Positions 1 through 8,568 of a stretch of 30,516 nucleotides of DNA are shown here, in pieces (the stretch's first letter is position 1; each line of letters begins with the position of its first letter). A model generated the notes under the pieces. It was not told the origin of the DNA. It worked only from the letters and a program-made list of their open reading frames with translations, and searched no databases. The stretch comes from DATMNI01 sp035570275 (GTDB lineage Bacteria; Acidobacteriota; Terriglobia; Bryobacterales; Bryobacteraceae): the NCBI GenBank assembly GCA_035570275.1, contig DATMNI010000347.1, positions 1-30,516 on the forward strand, written 5' to 3'. A program made the translations under genes and the position numbers.

Positions 1-501
1 ATCGGCAAACGGCTCCAGGAAGAAAAGTACCTCTGGTTCGAAGAGCCCTGCCCATGGGAAGAACTCAGCGAGACCAAGAAGGTGGCCGACGCGCTCGATA
101 TGAAGATTGCCTTCGGCGAGCAGGATTCCAGCCTCTGGCTCTTCCAGTGGATGATCGACAACAAGGCGATCGACGTGGTGCAGCCCGACCTGAACTATAA
201 CGGCGGCTTCACCCGCGCCCGGCGCGTGGCCCGCATGGCGCAGAAGGCCAACATGTGGATCTGCCCGCACAACACGCAGACCAGCGCGGCCTCGGTAAAC
301 ATACTGCACTTTGCCGCCACCACGCCGAACGTCGGCCCCTACATGGAATACGTGTGGCGCGCGCCGCAAAAGAAGGAGCCGTGGTTCACGCCAAACTTTG
401 AGATCAAGAACGGAGCCATCGCGCTTCCCACAGGGCCCGGTCTGGGCCTGGAATTCGACCCGGACTTCCTGAAGAAAGCCACGGTGGTCAAGCCGGCGTA
501 G
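1..501 (+). CDS. Enolase-superfamily (mandelate racemase/muconate lactonizing type) enzyme, 3' part only
   Basis: The reading frame is open from base 1, so the N-terminal capping domain and the first part of the barrel lie outside the window; 166 residues remain. Visible motifs are FEEPCPWEE, IAFGEQD, VVQPDLNYNGGFTRAR and CPHNTQTSAASVNILHF. This is the order of the C-terminal TIM barrel of the MR/MLE group: acidic metal ligands at the ends of adjacent strands, then a His-containing strand. These enzymes abstract the proton alpha to a carboxylate and are usually sugar-acid dehydratases or racemases in the cytoplasm. The substrate cannot be told without the 20s loop and the KxK region. It ends with TAG. 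A sugar-acid role would fit the KDPG aldolase further along, but they are not in one operon. Confidence 0.9.
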   Translation: MGKRLQEEKYLWFEEPCPWEELSETKKVADALDMKIAFGEQDSSLWLFQWMIDNKAIDVVQPDLNYNGGFTRARRVARMAQKANMWICPHNTQTSAASVNILHFAATTPNVGPYMEYVWRAPQKKEPWFTPNFEIKNGAIALPTGPGLGLEFDPDFLKKATVVKPA

Positions 502-514
502 GCGGCGGTGCTGG

Positions 515-1522
515 ATGGCCTTGGCGACCAGTCTCTTACCGGTGCCGCTTTCGCCGGTAGACACCATACGGCGAAATTTGCTTGTGATTGGGCCTCTGCC
601 CGGGCTCCTGCTTGGGCTGCTGCTGTTGCTGATGGCTCCGGCGCGCCTCGCAGCCTGCAAGTGTGAGATGACCTTCTCCGCCTGCGCCGAAGCGGCTCAG
701 ACCGAGGTGGTCTTCATCGGCACGGTGGAATCGGTCGAGCCCAGCTTCCTGGATCATTGGAATCCGGCGCAACGTTCGTCGCTGGCCGCATTGAACGAGG
801 AAACCACACGCCTGCGTGCCGACAAGTCCCCGGCAGGCGTGGTAAAGCTGAAAGACACCTACCTCAAAGTCTTTCCCGACCTCCCCGAAGATTACCGCAA
901 GCAACTGGCGGCCGCCAATACAACCGACGACCTGGTTTCCGCCTTCTACTGGATTCTGGGCCACGGCAAGCGCGCCCGCGTAAAGGTGAAGACCGTCTAC
1001 CGCGGCGATGACGATGACGAATACTTCACCATCTGGACGCCCTTCGGCGATTGTGGTTACGACTTTCAAAAGGGGGAGACCTACCTGATCTACGCGGATC
1101 AAGACGAGGAGACCGACATCATGGAAACAGGCGTCTGCAACCGTACGCGCCGGGTTTCCGACGCCGGCGAAGACCTGGCGTACCTGTTCTTCCTGCAACA
1201 CGGCAAGCCACATTCGACGCGCCTGGAGGGTTTCGTCACCTCCAACCTGCTCTACCAGGCGGAGCACGACACCCAGCACTACACTGGAGCCATCAAGTCG
1301 CCCGTCTCAAGTGCCGTGCTGGAACTGCGCTCGGCCGAGGGTCCGCGTTACACGGAGTCGGACGCCGGCGGCCGCTTCGTCTTCGATGGCCTGGCGGCGG
1401 GTGTTTACAACGTTACGGTCTTCGCGCCAGGCTACCCGCGCGAGGTGCAAATTCTGGCCGGTCCGCGGCAAGTGCGCGTAGAAGCGAACGCCTGCGCCAC
1501 GCAGATTTTCGTGGTGCCGTAA
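515..1522 (+). CDS. Secreted protein with NTR/TIMP-like N-terminal region and carboxypeptidase-regulatory-like C-terminus
   Basis: 335 residues from the first ATG. A strongly hydrophobic segment (about residues 22-45, Leu-rich) ends in a signal-peptidase-like Ala-rich stretch followed by ACKCEMTF. A Cys-x-Cys directly after cleavage is typical of netrin/TIMP-like folds. More Cys residues follow (CAEAA, FGDCGYDF, ETGVCNRT). The last ~75 residues (AVLELRSAEGPRYTESD, GRFVFDGLAAGVYNVTV) match a carboxypeptidase-regulatory-like beta sandwich. Exported; function unknown. The start is uncertain. The first ~20 codons overlap DNA that on the minus strand reads like an AAA+ Walker A segment, so translation may really begin at TTG 578 or GTG 584, just before the hydrophobic stretch. 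Confidence 0.75.
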   Translation: MALATSLLPVPLSPVDTIRRNLLVIGPLPGLLLGLLLLLMAPARLAACKCEMTFSACAEAAQTEVVFIGTVESVEPSFLDHWNPAQRSSLAALNEETTRLRADKSPAGVVKLKDTYLKVFPDLPEDYRKQLAAANTTDDLVSAFYWILGHGKRARVKVKTVYRGDDDDEYFTIWTPFGDCGYDFQKGETYLIYADQDEETDIMETGVCNRTRRVSDAGEDLAYLFFLQHGKPHSTRLEGFVTSNLLYQAEHDTQHYTGAIKSPVSSAVLELRSAEGPRYTESDAGGRFVFDGLAAGVYNVTVFAPGYPREVQILAGPRQVRVEANACATQIFVVP

Positions 1523-1531
1523 CGCCAAACC

Positions 1532-1553
1532 CACACTGGCCTGAATGCCCGTG
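1532..1553. repeat. REP-like palindrome next to a stop codon
   Basis: Imperfect palindrome CACACTGGCC-TGAA-TGCCCGTG between two convergent genes. It begins 9 bases after the stop of the plus-strand gene and touches the TAA of the minus-strand gene. It belongs to the same family as the elements at 19111, 21955 and 25230. Confidence 0.6.
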
Positions 1554-2603
1554 TTACTGGCGCCCTGGAAGCGTGAAGACCATCGTGCCGCCACTGGCCG
1601 GCGTGATCTGCGCAGGCCTGGTCTGAGGCGGCGGCGCAGCGGGGCCGGTGACAGTCACGCCGCCGCCGGCCGGCTTCCGCGATCGCGCGGCGCGTTGCGC
1701 TTCCATCGCTTTCTTCAACTCCGCTTCGGAAATCGTCAAGGCCAGCTTGATGGTCCCATGTTCCTCATGGATCTCGAGCTTGGCCGACTCGGCGGCCGGC
1801 TGCGATTTCATCATGAGTTCCAGGAACTGCACCGACTGCATGAGCTTCTCCGCATCTTTGGCGGAGCGGGCATGGACTTCCGCGGCTATTTCCAGACCGT
1901 GGGTGACGGAGAGCCCGAACTGGAAGCGGTCGATCGAGTCCAGACCATCGGGTTGCGACGACTGCGGAATCAGGTTAACCGGGCGGTCGCCGAGTCCCCA
2001 GATATCGTAGCGGGAGCGCAAGGAGGCGGCGGTAGAGGCAAAAGCCGCATCGAGCGCCCCATCGTGCGACGCACCGGAACCGCGCCGGTCAATGGCAGCG
2101 TGCACCTCGGCTATTTCCCCGAAAATGGCCGTGGAGGCATCGAGCAGGGCGATGGTTCCAGTGGAGGATGGATCGGTTCCAAGCACCGGAACGTCGTGGT
2201 ACAGGCTGGCGTTGGCGGAGAAACGTTCCACGTTGAAATGGCCGCGGGCGATCAGGAGCATGGGCGGGTTCTGACCCTGGTTATGGCCCTGGTTCTGGCC
2301 CCGGTTCTGACCCTGGTTCCGATCATCTACCGCGCAGGCGATCAGGACCTCGTCGATGTCTTGGAACGGATCGAAGCCGGTGAGCGCCACGATTTTCTGC
2401 CACTCCGCCTCCATCTGCCCAGCGCCGGCCAGCGCGCCGGCTGCGGCGCCGGGGCTAATCTCCTGAGCGACCGGTGAATTCAGGATGCGGCGTACCTGGA
2501 CGCCGAAAACCGCCTTGGTGGCTGGCGGCAGAAAATCAGGCAGGGCGCTTTCGGCGGCAAAAGCGCCGGCCGCCAGCAGCAGAGTGAGTGCGGAATACTT
2601 CAT
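1554..2603 (-). CDS. Secreted protein of unknown function with a Gln/Asn/Gly repeat
   Basis: 349 residues from ATG 2603 (MKYSALTLLLAAGAFAAES), chosen because it gives a clean signal peptide; the longer reading frame to 2930 runs through the divergent promoter. No catalytic motif was recognised. Residues about 95-115 contain a Gln/Asn/Gly stretch (RNQGQNRGQNQGHNQGQN) encoded by a 12-bp tandem repeat. Segments such as MLLIARGHFNVERF and FGLSVTHGLEIAAEVHA alternate as in a large beta-rich periplasmic protein. The C-terminus is Pro-rich and ends RQ, where the stop is shared with a palindromic repeat. Divergent from the DUF1080 gene with 81 bases between them. No Shine-Dalgarno is visible; TATATA lies about 6 bases before ATG, so the mRNA may be leaderless. 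I do not recognise a family. Confidence 0.8.
   Translation of the reverse strand: MKYSALTLLLAAGAFAAESALPDFLPPATKAVFGVQVRRILNSPVAQEISPGAAAGALAGAGQMEAEWQKIVALTGFDPFQDIDEVLIACAVDDRNQGQNRGQNQGHNQGQNPPMLLIARGHFNVERFSANASLYHDVPVLGTDPSSTGTIALLDASTAIFGEIAEVHAAIDRRGSGASHDGALDAAFASTAASLRSRYDIWGLGDRPVNLIPQSSQPDGLDSIDRFQFGLSVTHGLEIAAEVHARSAKDAEKLMQSVQFLELMMKSQPAAESAKLEIHEEHGTIKLALTISEAELKKAMEAQRAARSRKPAGGGVTVTGPAAPPPQTRPAQITPASGGTMVFTLPGRQ
2267..2319. repeat. 12-bp coding tandem repeat
   Basis: Four units of GGTTCTGACCCT-type sequence plus a partial fifth, lying in frame inside the minus-strand gene and encoding its Gln/Asn/Gly stretch. The units differ by one to three bases. Confidence 0.85.
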
Positions 2604-2650
2604 GTAGCTATATAACGGCTTGCGGGCCACAAAAAACCAGACGGCGGAGG

Positions 2651-2678
2651 TTAGCAGGGTACTGTTAACCGATAGAAT
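2651..2678 (+). promoter_or_regulatory. Candidate promoter of the DUF1080 gene, probably leaderless
   Basis: TTAGCA, a 16-bp spacer and TAGAAT, whose last base is 6 bases before the ATG at 2685. Transcription would start at or very near the A of the start codon. No Shine-Dalgarno is present, which agrees with a leaderless message. Confidence 0.4.
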
Positions 2679-2684
2679 GATTCC

Positions 2685-3524
2685 ATGAAGCATTTTTGGA
2701 CGCGGCCCGTATGGTCCGCCCTGTTTCCGGCTTGTGCCCTGGCCTGCGCCGTCCTGATCTCGCCCGGCCTGCGGGCTGCCGACAATGAACTGACGGCGAA
2801 GGAGCGCGCTGCCGGCTGGCGGTTGCTTTTCGACGGCAAAACTTATGACCACTGGGAAGACCCAAGCAGGAAATCGCCGCCGGGCGATTCGTTCATTATC
2901 GAAGACGGCTGCCTGAAACCGGTGGCGCATGCGCGCATCGAGGAAGATCTTTTTACCAGGGACACGTTCACCGATTTCGAGCTGGAGTTCGATTGGAAGA
3001 TTTCACCCGGCGGCAATAGCGGCGTGAAATACCGAATCCAGGACCGCGGGTTTCTGATCGATGTGGGGCCGGGTACCAAGTTCGAGGACCGCGCCAATGC
3101 GTCGTTCAAGAACAAGCGGACGGACCGGCCCGCCAAGGGGCAGGAGTACGTGGTGGGCTTCGAGTACCAGGTGCTGGACAACGCGCTGAATCCCGATGCG
3201 CGGCGCGGCGGCAGTCACATGGCGGGCGCGCTCTACGACATGTTTCCGCCTACCAAAGACATGACGCGTCCCGTGGGCGAGTTCAATCGCTCGCGCCTGG
3301 TGGTGAAGGGCGACCATGTAGAGCAGTGGCTCAACGGCGAGAAAGTGGTGGACGCCAGCCTGAATGCACCAGAGGTGGCGAAAGGAACCGGCACGCGATG
3401 GGGTGTGGGCTCGCCGGTCTACGAACTGCTGGTCAAACATCCCCGCAAGGCCTGCCAGATCTCGCTGCAGAACCACAGCAGCGATGCCTGGTTCAAGAAC
3501 CTTAAGATTCGGGAACTGAAATAG
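2685..3524 (+). CDS. Secreted DUF1080 protein (3-keto-disaccharide hydrolase fold)
   Basis: 279 residues. A signal peptide covers about residues 1-31 (hydrophobic stretch ending GLRAADNE). The mature part carries the DUF1080 hallmarks: GWRLLFDGKTYDHWED, LFTRDTFTDFELEFDWKI, GGNSGVKYRI, YDMFPPTKDMT, RLVVKGDHVEQWLNGEKVV and ISLQNHSSDAWFKNLKIREL. The fold is a concanavalin-like beta sandwich found in proteins that cleave 3-keto-glycosides or bind glycans in the periplasm. It is very frequent in Acidobacteria, Planctomycetes and Bacteroidetes. Length is normal for the family. It stands alone, divergent from the gene before it and 85 bases ahead of the next. The exact substrate is not readable from sequence. 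Confidence 0.92.
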   Translation: MKHFWTRPVWSALFPACALACAVLISPGLRAADNELTAKERAAGWRLLFDGKTYDHWEDPSRKSPPGDSFIIEDGCLKPVAHARIEEDLFTRDTFTDFELEFDWKISPGGNSGVKYRIQDRGFLIDVGPGTKFEDRANASFKNKRTDRPAKGQEYVVGFEYQVLDNALNPDARRGGSHMAGALYDMFPPTKDMTRPVGEFNRSRLVVKGDHVEQWLNGEKVVDASLNAPEVAKGTGTRWGVGSPVYELLVKHPRKACQISLQNHSSDAWFKNLKIRELK

Positions 3525-3609
3525 CAATAGCCATAACGAGGCAGGGCGGAGCGGTGTAAAATCAAAAAATCCAAGCAACCTGGCTCGCGCTCCGATACAT
3601 CTAAGGAGT

Positions 3610-4386
3610 ATGGCCGGACTCCCCCGACAAAATACCGCTATCTTGTTGAGCCTCTTGGCGTGGACCTGCGTGGCCCCGGCGCAAACTGGCGGGAGTTCGC
3701 AGCCCGAGTCGGCTTCATCGTCCCCATCCACGCCGGCAACCCAACCGGAAAACACGGAAGACAAACGGATTTTCGGTGTGCTTCCTAACAACCGCACCAC
3801 CGAGAACTCCCTGCCTTTCGTGCCGATTTCGGCCAAGCGGAAGATGACGATTGCCTACAAGGATTCCTTTGACTGGCCCGTCTATCCGACGGCTGCGGCT
3901 TTTGCCACGTTGTATCAGGTTGAGAACCAGAACCCCTCCTTCGGCCAGGGTATGGCCGGTTACGCCAAGCGGTTCGGCACGGCGTACGGTGACCAGATGA
4001 TCGGCAACATGATGACCGAAGGCATTGTGCCGTCGCTACTGCACGAGGACCCCCGATACTTCCGGTTGGGAGAAGGCACGAAGGCTTCGCGGGTGGGGTA
4101 TGCGTTGAAGCAGATTCTGGTAACCCGCACGGATTCCGGCCACAAAACGTTCAATTTCGCCGAATTCGGCGGCAACGCGGCCGCGGTGGCGGTTAGCAAC
4201 CTATGGTATCCCGACACGCGCACGGTATCCGACAACGTCGAAAAACTGGGAATCCAGTTGGCGACAGACGCGTTCTCCAATGTGCTGAAAGAGTTTTGGC
4301 CGGACGTGAAGCGCTATCTGCACAATAGGCGGCACCCCAACACCGGTGACCAGCCCACGGCTAGTGTCATGGGCGGCGTGAAGTAA
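3610..4386 (+). CDS. Secreted conserved protein of unknown function
   Basis: 258 residues. Residues 1-25 form a signal peptide (AILLSLLAWTCVAPAQ), followed by a Ser/Pro/Thr-rich linker. The body has RIFGVLPNNRTTE, FDWPVYPTAAAFATLYQ, GYAKRFGTAYGDQMIGNMM and LLHEDPRYFRLG. I associate this style with acidobacterial hypotheticals but know no function; no enzyme motif is visible. AAGGAG sits only one base before ATG 3610, too close for an ideal ribosome site, so the precise start is open. Single gene, followed by 300 bases of intergenic DNA and the terminator of the convergent receptor gene. Confidence 0.82.
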   Translation: MAGLPRQNTAILLSLLAWTCVAPAQTGGSSQPESASSSPSTPATQPENTEDKRIFGVLPNNRTTENSLPFVPISAKRKMTIAYKDSFDWPVYPTAAAFATLYQVENQNPSFGQGMAGYAKRFGTAYGDQMIGNMMTEGIVPSLLHEDPRYFRLGEGTKASRVGYALKQILVTRTDSGHKTFNFAEFGGNAAAVAVSNLWYPDTRTVSDNVEKLGIQLATDAFSNVLKEFWPDVKRYLHNRRHPNTGDQPTASVMGGVK

Positions 4387-4596
4387 CGTTAGTTCTTCGT
4401 CGCAAGCTTGGGGGCGCATCGGCAGGTGATGGTCCAACTGATGACTAACAGGCTGGCTAACACCTAACAAGCTGCTTCGAGCGGTTACTGTTACAATCCA
4501 GTATGGACTCGGAGTCAATGCGGCAATTAGCGAAGTCGTCCACCTGACTAAGCCGTTTATGCGGCCGCCAAAAAGGGAGCCGTACCGGCCGCTTCC

Positions 4597-4625
4597 AAAA
4601 AGAGGCGCCCCGCGAGGGACGCCTC
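4597..4625 (-). terminator. Rho-independent terminator of receptor gene 1
   Basis: Read on the minus strand, a 10-bp stem GAGGCGTCCC / GGGGCGCCTC with one C-A mismatch and a four-base loop (TCGC; GCGA on the plus strand) is followed by TTTTT. It lies 71 bases beyond the receptor stop. The stem is almost identical to the one at 9085-9109 behind receptor gene 2. The flanking 4387-4696 holds nothing else that I can name. Confidence 0.85.
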
Positions 4626-4695
4626 CTGCGCTAGCTTGGCTGAGCTAGGAAGACTGAACCTTTCTCAGACAAAACCGATAGCCTAATCAGTTAAG

Positions 4696-7600
4696 CTAGA
4701 ACGCGAATTTGACTACCAACTGGACTAGCCGGCCCGATACGGCCGAGCCCTGGAACGAACCATAGGCACTCGAAGGAGCCGAAACCGAACTCAGGATTTG
4801 GCCGAAGTTGCCGGCTGCGATGTTGTTGCCGGGCAGGTCGAAATTCGGGTGGTTGAGCAGGTTGAAGAAGTACGCGCCGGCAGTGAGCTTGTAGCGCTCC
4901 CGGTAGGCGAACGTCTTGTTGATGTTGAGGTCCGTGTCGAAGTAGCCCGGGCCGCGGAAGCTGTTGCGGGGGATATTGCCCCAGTCGTGCTGATTCGCCT
5001 TGGCGGCGAACATGGATGTGGAGTAGCAGGCGGTGTTGGGCGTGGTGCAACTCGGGTACGATGAACCGTTCACGAAGTCGGCCAATACCACCGCACTGGT
5101 GATTCCAGTGGCATTGCTGACCTGACTGCGCACTCCGCTGTTGACGACGCTGAACGGATAGCCCGAGTGGAACAGGACAGTTCCAGCCAGGGTCCAACCG
5201 CCTACCGCCGAGTTCAAGATTTTGTTTCCGAAGTGGCTCGGGACCGTGTACACATAATTGGAACTGACGGTGTGGCGAACATCGTAATCGGCGTTGCCGT
5301 AATTGACGGCGCTCAGACCGAGGGGACTGAGTTGATTACGAACACTCACGGCGGTGAGGGCGTTGAAAGGCTCCAGGCAGGAGTTTGAGCAGGTATCGAG
5401 CGCGTGACCCCAGTTGTAGTTGAACTGGCCATGGAATTGCTGCCCAATGTGCCACTTGAACGAGGCAACCAGTCCGTCGTAGTAGGAGTATCCGGTGTTA
5501 TTCAGTTCACGAATTTCACCGAAGCGGGGGTCTGGCGCAGTGGTAGGCACTCCCTGGAAGCCCTTGGCGGAATAGGCGTTGACGAGTGGATTCTGGTTGA
5601 CTTCGTCATACCCGTGATTGCCGACATAGTTGAGGGAGAACATGTAGTTCTTGCCGAGGGCCTGCTGCACCTCGAGGTTCCATTCGTAATACTTGGGATT
5701 GAGCAGTTGGTTGGCAACCGTGCTGAACGTGGGGGCCGCAAAGCCCAACGGAACGCTGGCCTGCAGCTGCGCCAAGGTGGCGCCGCCGGTGAAACCGCTC
5801 TGGAAAGCCCTGGCCGAATTCGCCACCTGGGCGAAGGCAGAGTTCGGGTTGTTCAGCGCCATCAGGCCGCTGGTGGTGCTGAATGTCGCCACCGCCGGAC
5901 TGTTGGTGATGAACCGGTCGGCAATCAAACCCTGGTAGAGATCGGAGAAGATGCCGAAGCCGCCGCGGATGACGGTCGAGTTCGTGATGCTATACGCCAC
6001 GCCAATTCGCGGTGCGGGCACGATCTTTTCCACACTCGGGAAGGCCGTGGACAAACCGGTATGGATGCTGGCGTTGTAGGGCGTGGTTACAGAATGCGTG
6101 GCATTCGCAAAGGGCGAACCCAATTCGTTGAAGCAGCCCCCGCCGCCGCACGTGATATTACTGTTGCGATCCATCCGCAAAGCCAGTGTCACGATGAGGT
6201 TTGACCGGACCCTCCACTCGTCCTGGACATAGAAGCCGAGGCTGTACATCTTCAGGGGTTCGGCGCCGATGTTGGTGAAGGCCTGCGAGAGCGTCGAGCC
6301 GCCCGCGTCAGAGAGCGAGCCATTCACGAAATCGGTTATCGAGTTGAAGGTGACCAGACCGGTCGTATTAGGAAACGCCGCATACGTGCTGACATAATTC
6401 TGGCGGAAGTTGGTGCCCACCTTGAAAACATGCTTGCCATGAGTAATGGCGTAGTCGTCAATCAACTGATGCTGCCGGACCTTGCGGCCCTGGGGATAGA
6501 CATTGTCGCCGCCGCCCATGTTGGAGAACAGCCCATCTCCAAAAGCCCACGTGGTCGGGAAGGTTTTTACAGCAGAAGCAAAATCCGGAGGACCGAAAAT
6601 CGCGGTGTAGTACGAAGCGGAAAGGAGCAACTGGTTCACCATCGTCGGGCTGATGACCCTCGTGTAACCGAGTTGTCCGCCGTACGATGGCTGCACGCTG
6701 TTGGCGTTGAAAGCGGCGTTGATCGGGTCGGTGCCAGTGGCCTGGACGCCGTGATCGTCGTTGTAACGGACATACAGGCGGTCCTTGTCAGTGGGGTTGT
6801 AATCGAGCCGGATGGCCTGCAGACGCTCGGTATTCAAATTGTTGACTGAACTCTGGAACGTCGATGCACAGGGCTTGGTGACTCCCCAGCCGCCGGCCGC
6901 TCCCGCAAAGTCGCCGCAGCCCAGGGCCGGATCGAGCGCCGCCGTTACCGGCGTGGCACGGCCGGCGCCCGAGGAACCCGCATATAAACCGAGCGCCGTG
7001 GTGTACAGCCCCACCGCCGGGGCATTATTTGCCTTCAGATTGTTGAGGACGTACGTGGAGAAATCGCTGGTTGGAATGTAAACGGGGCCGCCGGATGGCA
7101 GGACGTAGCGCATGCCCTCGTTGTTGTAAAAGAAAAACAGCTTGTTCTTGATGATGCGGCCGCCGACCGACCCGGCCCACTCCCTGGAGATCGCGAAGGG
7201 TCGAGGGGTGTCTGTGGCATTGTTGAAAAAGTCGTTGGCGTTGAGTACCCGGCCGTTGTAGTAGAACGCCGCATTTCCGTGGAAGTCGTTCGCCCCGGAT
7301 TTGGTGACATAGTTGACCTGGGCGCCCGCCTGGCGACCGTATTGGCCGGTATAACCGTTGATGACAACCGCCGCTTCCTGGAGTTCGTTGGAGCCCAGCG
7401 TCAGGTTGCTGGCTCCTGAGTTGTTCAGGTTGAGGTAGGGGTCCATGTTGTCGGAGCCGTTGATGGTGAAAAGGTTGGAAACTCCCGGCAGACCGAAGAC
7501 CGTAAAGTTGCCATACCCGCCGCCGGTGCTGACCGTAACGCCCGGAGTCGTGAGGGCATAGGCCGTCATGTCGTTGCCCGGGGCTGGCAGATTCGCCAAC

Positions 7601-8088
7601 TGCGTGCTGTCAATGGTGGTGGCCAGATTGGCATTGTCGGTCTGGGTCAGCGCGGCCTGCTCGCTCACTGTCACCACCGACGTCTGTTGCGCGATTCCGA
7701 GCTGGAACCTTACGCTTGCCACCTGACCGAGGCTGATAGTCACCTTTTGGATGGTTTGCTCAAATCCCGCAGCGGTCACTGTAACGGTGTAAATTCCAGG
7801 ACTGAGCAGGGGGAAGTGAAATTCGCCGGCAGCGCCGGGAGAACCAGTCTGCGTCGCGCCGTTGGCATCGCTCTTTACGGTAATTTTACCGGCCGTCACG
7901 CTGGCGCCGCTGGGATCGGTCACAGTGCCCGAAAGCTCACCCGTGACCATCGACTGGGCACGAAGACCTTGTGCCAGCAGAAGCAGGCACGCAAATAGGC
8001 AGAGAAGACTGGCTAAAGTCCTGCCTTTCAATGGTGAATCGTTAATCGCTCCTGGTGCAATAATCGCTCCTGGTGCAATTCTGCTCAT
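4696..8088 (-). CDS. Oar-like TonB-dependent outer-membrane receptor 1
   Basis: 1130 residues from ATG 8088, chosen because AAGGAGGGAG precedes it by 4 bases; the frame stays open 27 codons further upstream. A signal peptide follows an unusually long n-region (RIAPGAIIAPGAI, from an 18-bp tandem repeat), then ASLLCLFACLLLLAQGLRAQ. Residues about 45-125 are a carboxypeptidase-regulatory-like domain (GTVTDPSGASVTAGKI, AAGEFHFPLLSPGIYTVTV). A plug follows (LPAPGNDMTAYALTTPGV, TINGSDNMDPYL, ELQEAAVVINGYTGQYGRQ), then a long beta barrel with aromatic turns and a C-terminus VVKFAF, the usual signal for outer-membrane insertion. These receptors import large ligands, often glycans or peptides, using TonB energy. 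No adjacent SusD or hydrolase indicates the ligand. Confidence 0.95.
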   Translation of the reverse strand: MSRIAPGAIIAPGAINDSPLKGRTLASLLCLFACLLLLAQGLRAQSMVTGELSGTVTDPSGASVTAGKITVKSDANGATQTGSPGAAGEFHFPLLSPGIYTVTVTAAGFEQTIQKVTISLGQVASVRFQLGIAQQTSVVTVSEQAALTQTDNANLATTIDSTQLANLPAPGNDMTAYALTTPGVTVSTGGGYGNFTVFGLPGVSNLFTINGSDNMDPYLNLNNSGASNLTLGSNELQEAAVVINGYTGQYGRQAGAQVNYVTKSGANDFHGNAAFYYNGRVLNANDFFNNATDTPRPFAISREWAGSVGGRIIKNKLFFFYNNEGMRYVLPSGGPVYIPTSDFSTYVLNNLKANNAPAVGLYTTALGLYAGSSGAGRATPVTAALDPALGCGDFAGAAGGWGVTKPCASTFQSSVNNLNTERLQAIRLDYNPTDKDRLYVRYNDDHGVQATGTDPINAAFNANSVQPSYGGQLGYTRVISPTMVNQLLLSASYYTAIFGPPDFASAVKTFPTTWAFGDGLFSNMGGGDNVYPQGRKVRQHQLIDDYAITHGKHVFKVGTNFRQNYVSTYAAFPNTTGLVTFNSITDFVNGSLSDAGGSTLSQAFTNIGAEPLKMYSLGFYVQDEWRVRSNLIVTLALRMDRNSNITCGGGGCFNELGSPFANATHSVTTPYNASIHTGLSTAFPSVEKIVPAPRIGVAYSITNSTVIRGGFGIFSDLYQGLIADRFITNSPAVATFSTTSGLMALNNPNSAFAQVANSARAFQSGFTGGATLAQLQASVPLGFAAPTFSTVANQLLNPKYYEWNLEVQQALGKNYMFSLNYVGNHGYDEVNQNPLVNAYSAKGFQGVPTTAPDPRFGEIRELNNTGYSYYDGLVASFKWHIGQQFHGQFNYNWGHALDTCSNSCLEPFNALTAVSVRNQLSPLGLSAVNYGNADYDVRHTVSSNYVYTVPSHFGNKILNSAVGGWTLAGTVLFHSGYPFSVVNSGVRSQVSNATGITSAVVLADFVNGSSYPSCTTPNTACYSTSMFAAKANQHDWGNIPRNSFRGPGYFDTDLNINKTFAYRERYKLTAGAYFFNLLNHPNFDLPGNNIAAGNFGQILSSVSAPSSAYGSFQGSAVSGRLVQLVVKFAF
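8044..8079. repeat. 18-bp perfect tandem duplication
   Basis: AATCGCTCCTGGTGCAAT occurs twice with no gap, in frame in the signal-peptide n-region of receptor 1, duplicating the hexapeptide IAPGAI. The copies are identical, which suggests a recent event. Confidence 0.95.
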
Positions 8089-8184
8089 AGACTCCCTCCT
8101 TAACAAAAGTAAAACACTTGACCAGCGGTATTTTGTCAGCGAATGCTCAACAGGCAAGTCGGCTACCAAGGTAAAGACGCGTTA

Positions 8185-8213
8185 ATTTTATTGATTCGTA
8201 ACGACTTTTGCAA
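8185..8213 (-). promoter_or_regulatory. Promoter of receptor gene 1
   Basis: On the minus strand: TTGCAA, 17-bp spacer, TAAAAT. The implied start site is near 8178, giving a ~90-nt leader before the ribosome site. The spacer (AAGTCGTTACGAATCAA) is nearly the same as that of receptor 2 at 12607-12635, which supports both calls. Confidence 0.75.
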
Positions 8214-8370
8214 TACTTTACGGTTAAAATATGTCTTTACTTTCCGTTGCATCAGTCTAGCACCACCGCAGAATGGGGTGCTAACGGCTCGTAACGTATT
8301 GACATATTTGGCAGTTAGCCTTGCCTATGCGCATCAGGAACCAAGAATACATTCTAATGTAGGGAGTTAA
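8214..8370 (-). promoter_or_regulatory. Conserved upstream block shared by both receptor genes (copy 1)
   Basis: About 150 bp upstream of the -35 box align with the matching region of receptor 2 (12636-12795). The best kept pieces are TTTCCGTTG, GTAACGTA-TGAC-ATTTGGC, GTTA-CC and ATCAGGAA. Such conservation outside the coding region suggests a common regulator site, or duplication of the whole cassette. No known operator was recognised. Confidence 0.6.
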
Positions 8371-8540
8371 CGTGGAATGAATTAACATGATGGTCAGGTG
8401 AATACAACTCTGAGCCGGAGGGATGGGGAAAGGAAGGCGGGTCGGATCGGTGTTGGGAAAGGTAGGGTGAACAGGCAAGCCGCCACCTCGCTCCAGTCAA
8501 CGCCCAGCCCTGCGCCGGGGTCCTCGAACTGGCGGGAATG

Positions 8541-8568
8541 GGATAGGGGGAAGCCTCGCGGCTCCTCC
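8541..8568. repeat. 28-bp hairpin motif, copy 1
   Basis: GGATAGGGGGAAGCC then CGCGGCTCCTCC (one differing base between), nearly identical to 21539-21566. It forms an AGCC/GGCT-based stem-loop. In both places it lies at the 3' side of a group II intron relic, so it may be intron domain VI or a shared flank. Confidence 0.75.

Noticed and set aside
536..1279. 247-residue minus-strand frame
   Set aside because: Shadow of the secreted NTR-like protein; only the short Walker A piece in another frame near 515-571 is meaningful.
4561..4592. GCGGCCG...CGGCCGC inverted repeat as a second terminator
   Set aside because: The arms are self-complementary and the loop is 18 bases; no T-run follows, and the good terminator at 4597 explains the region.
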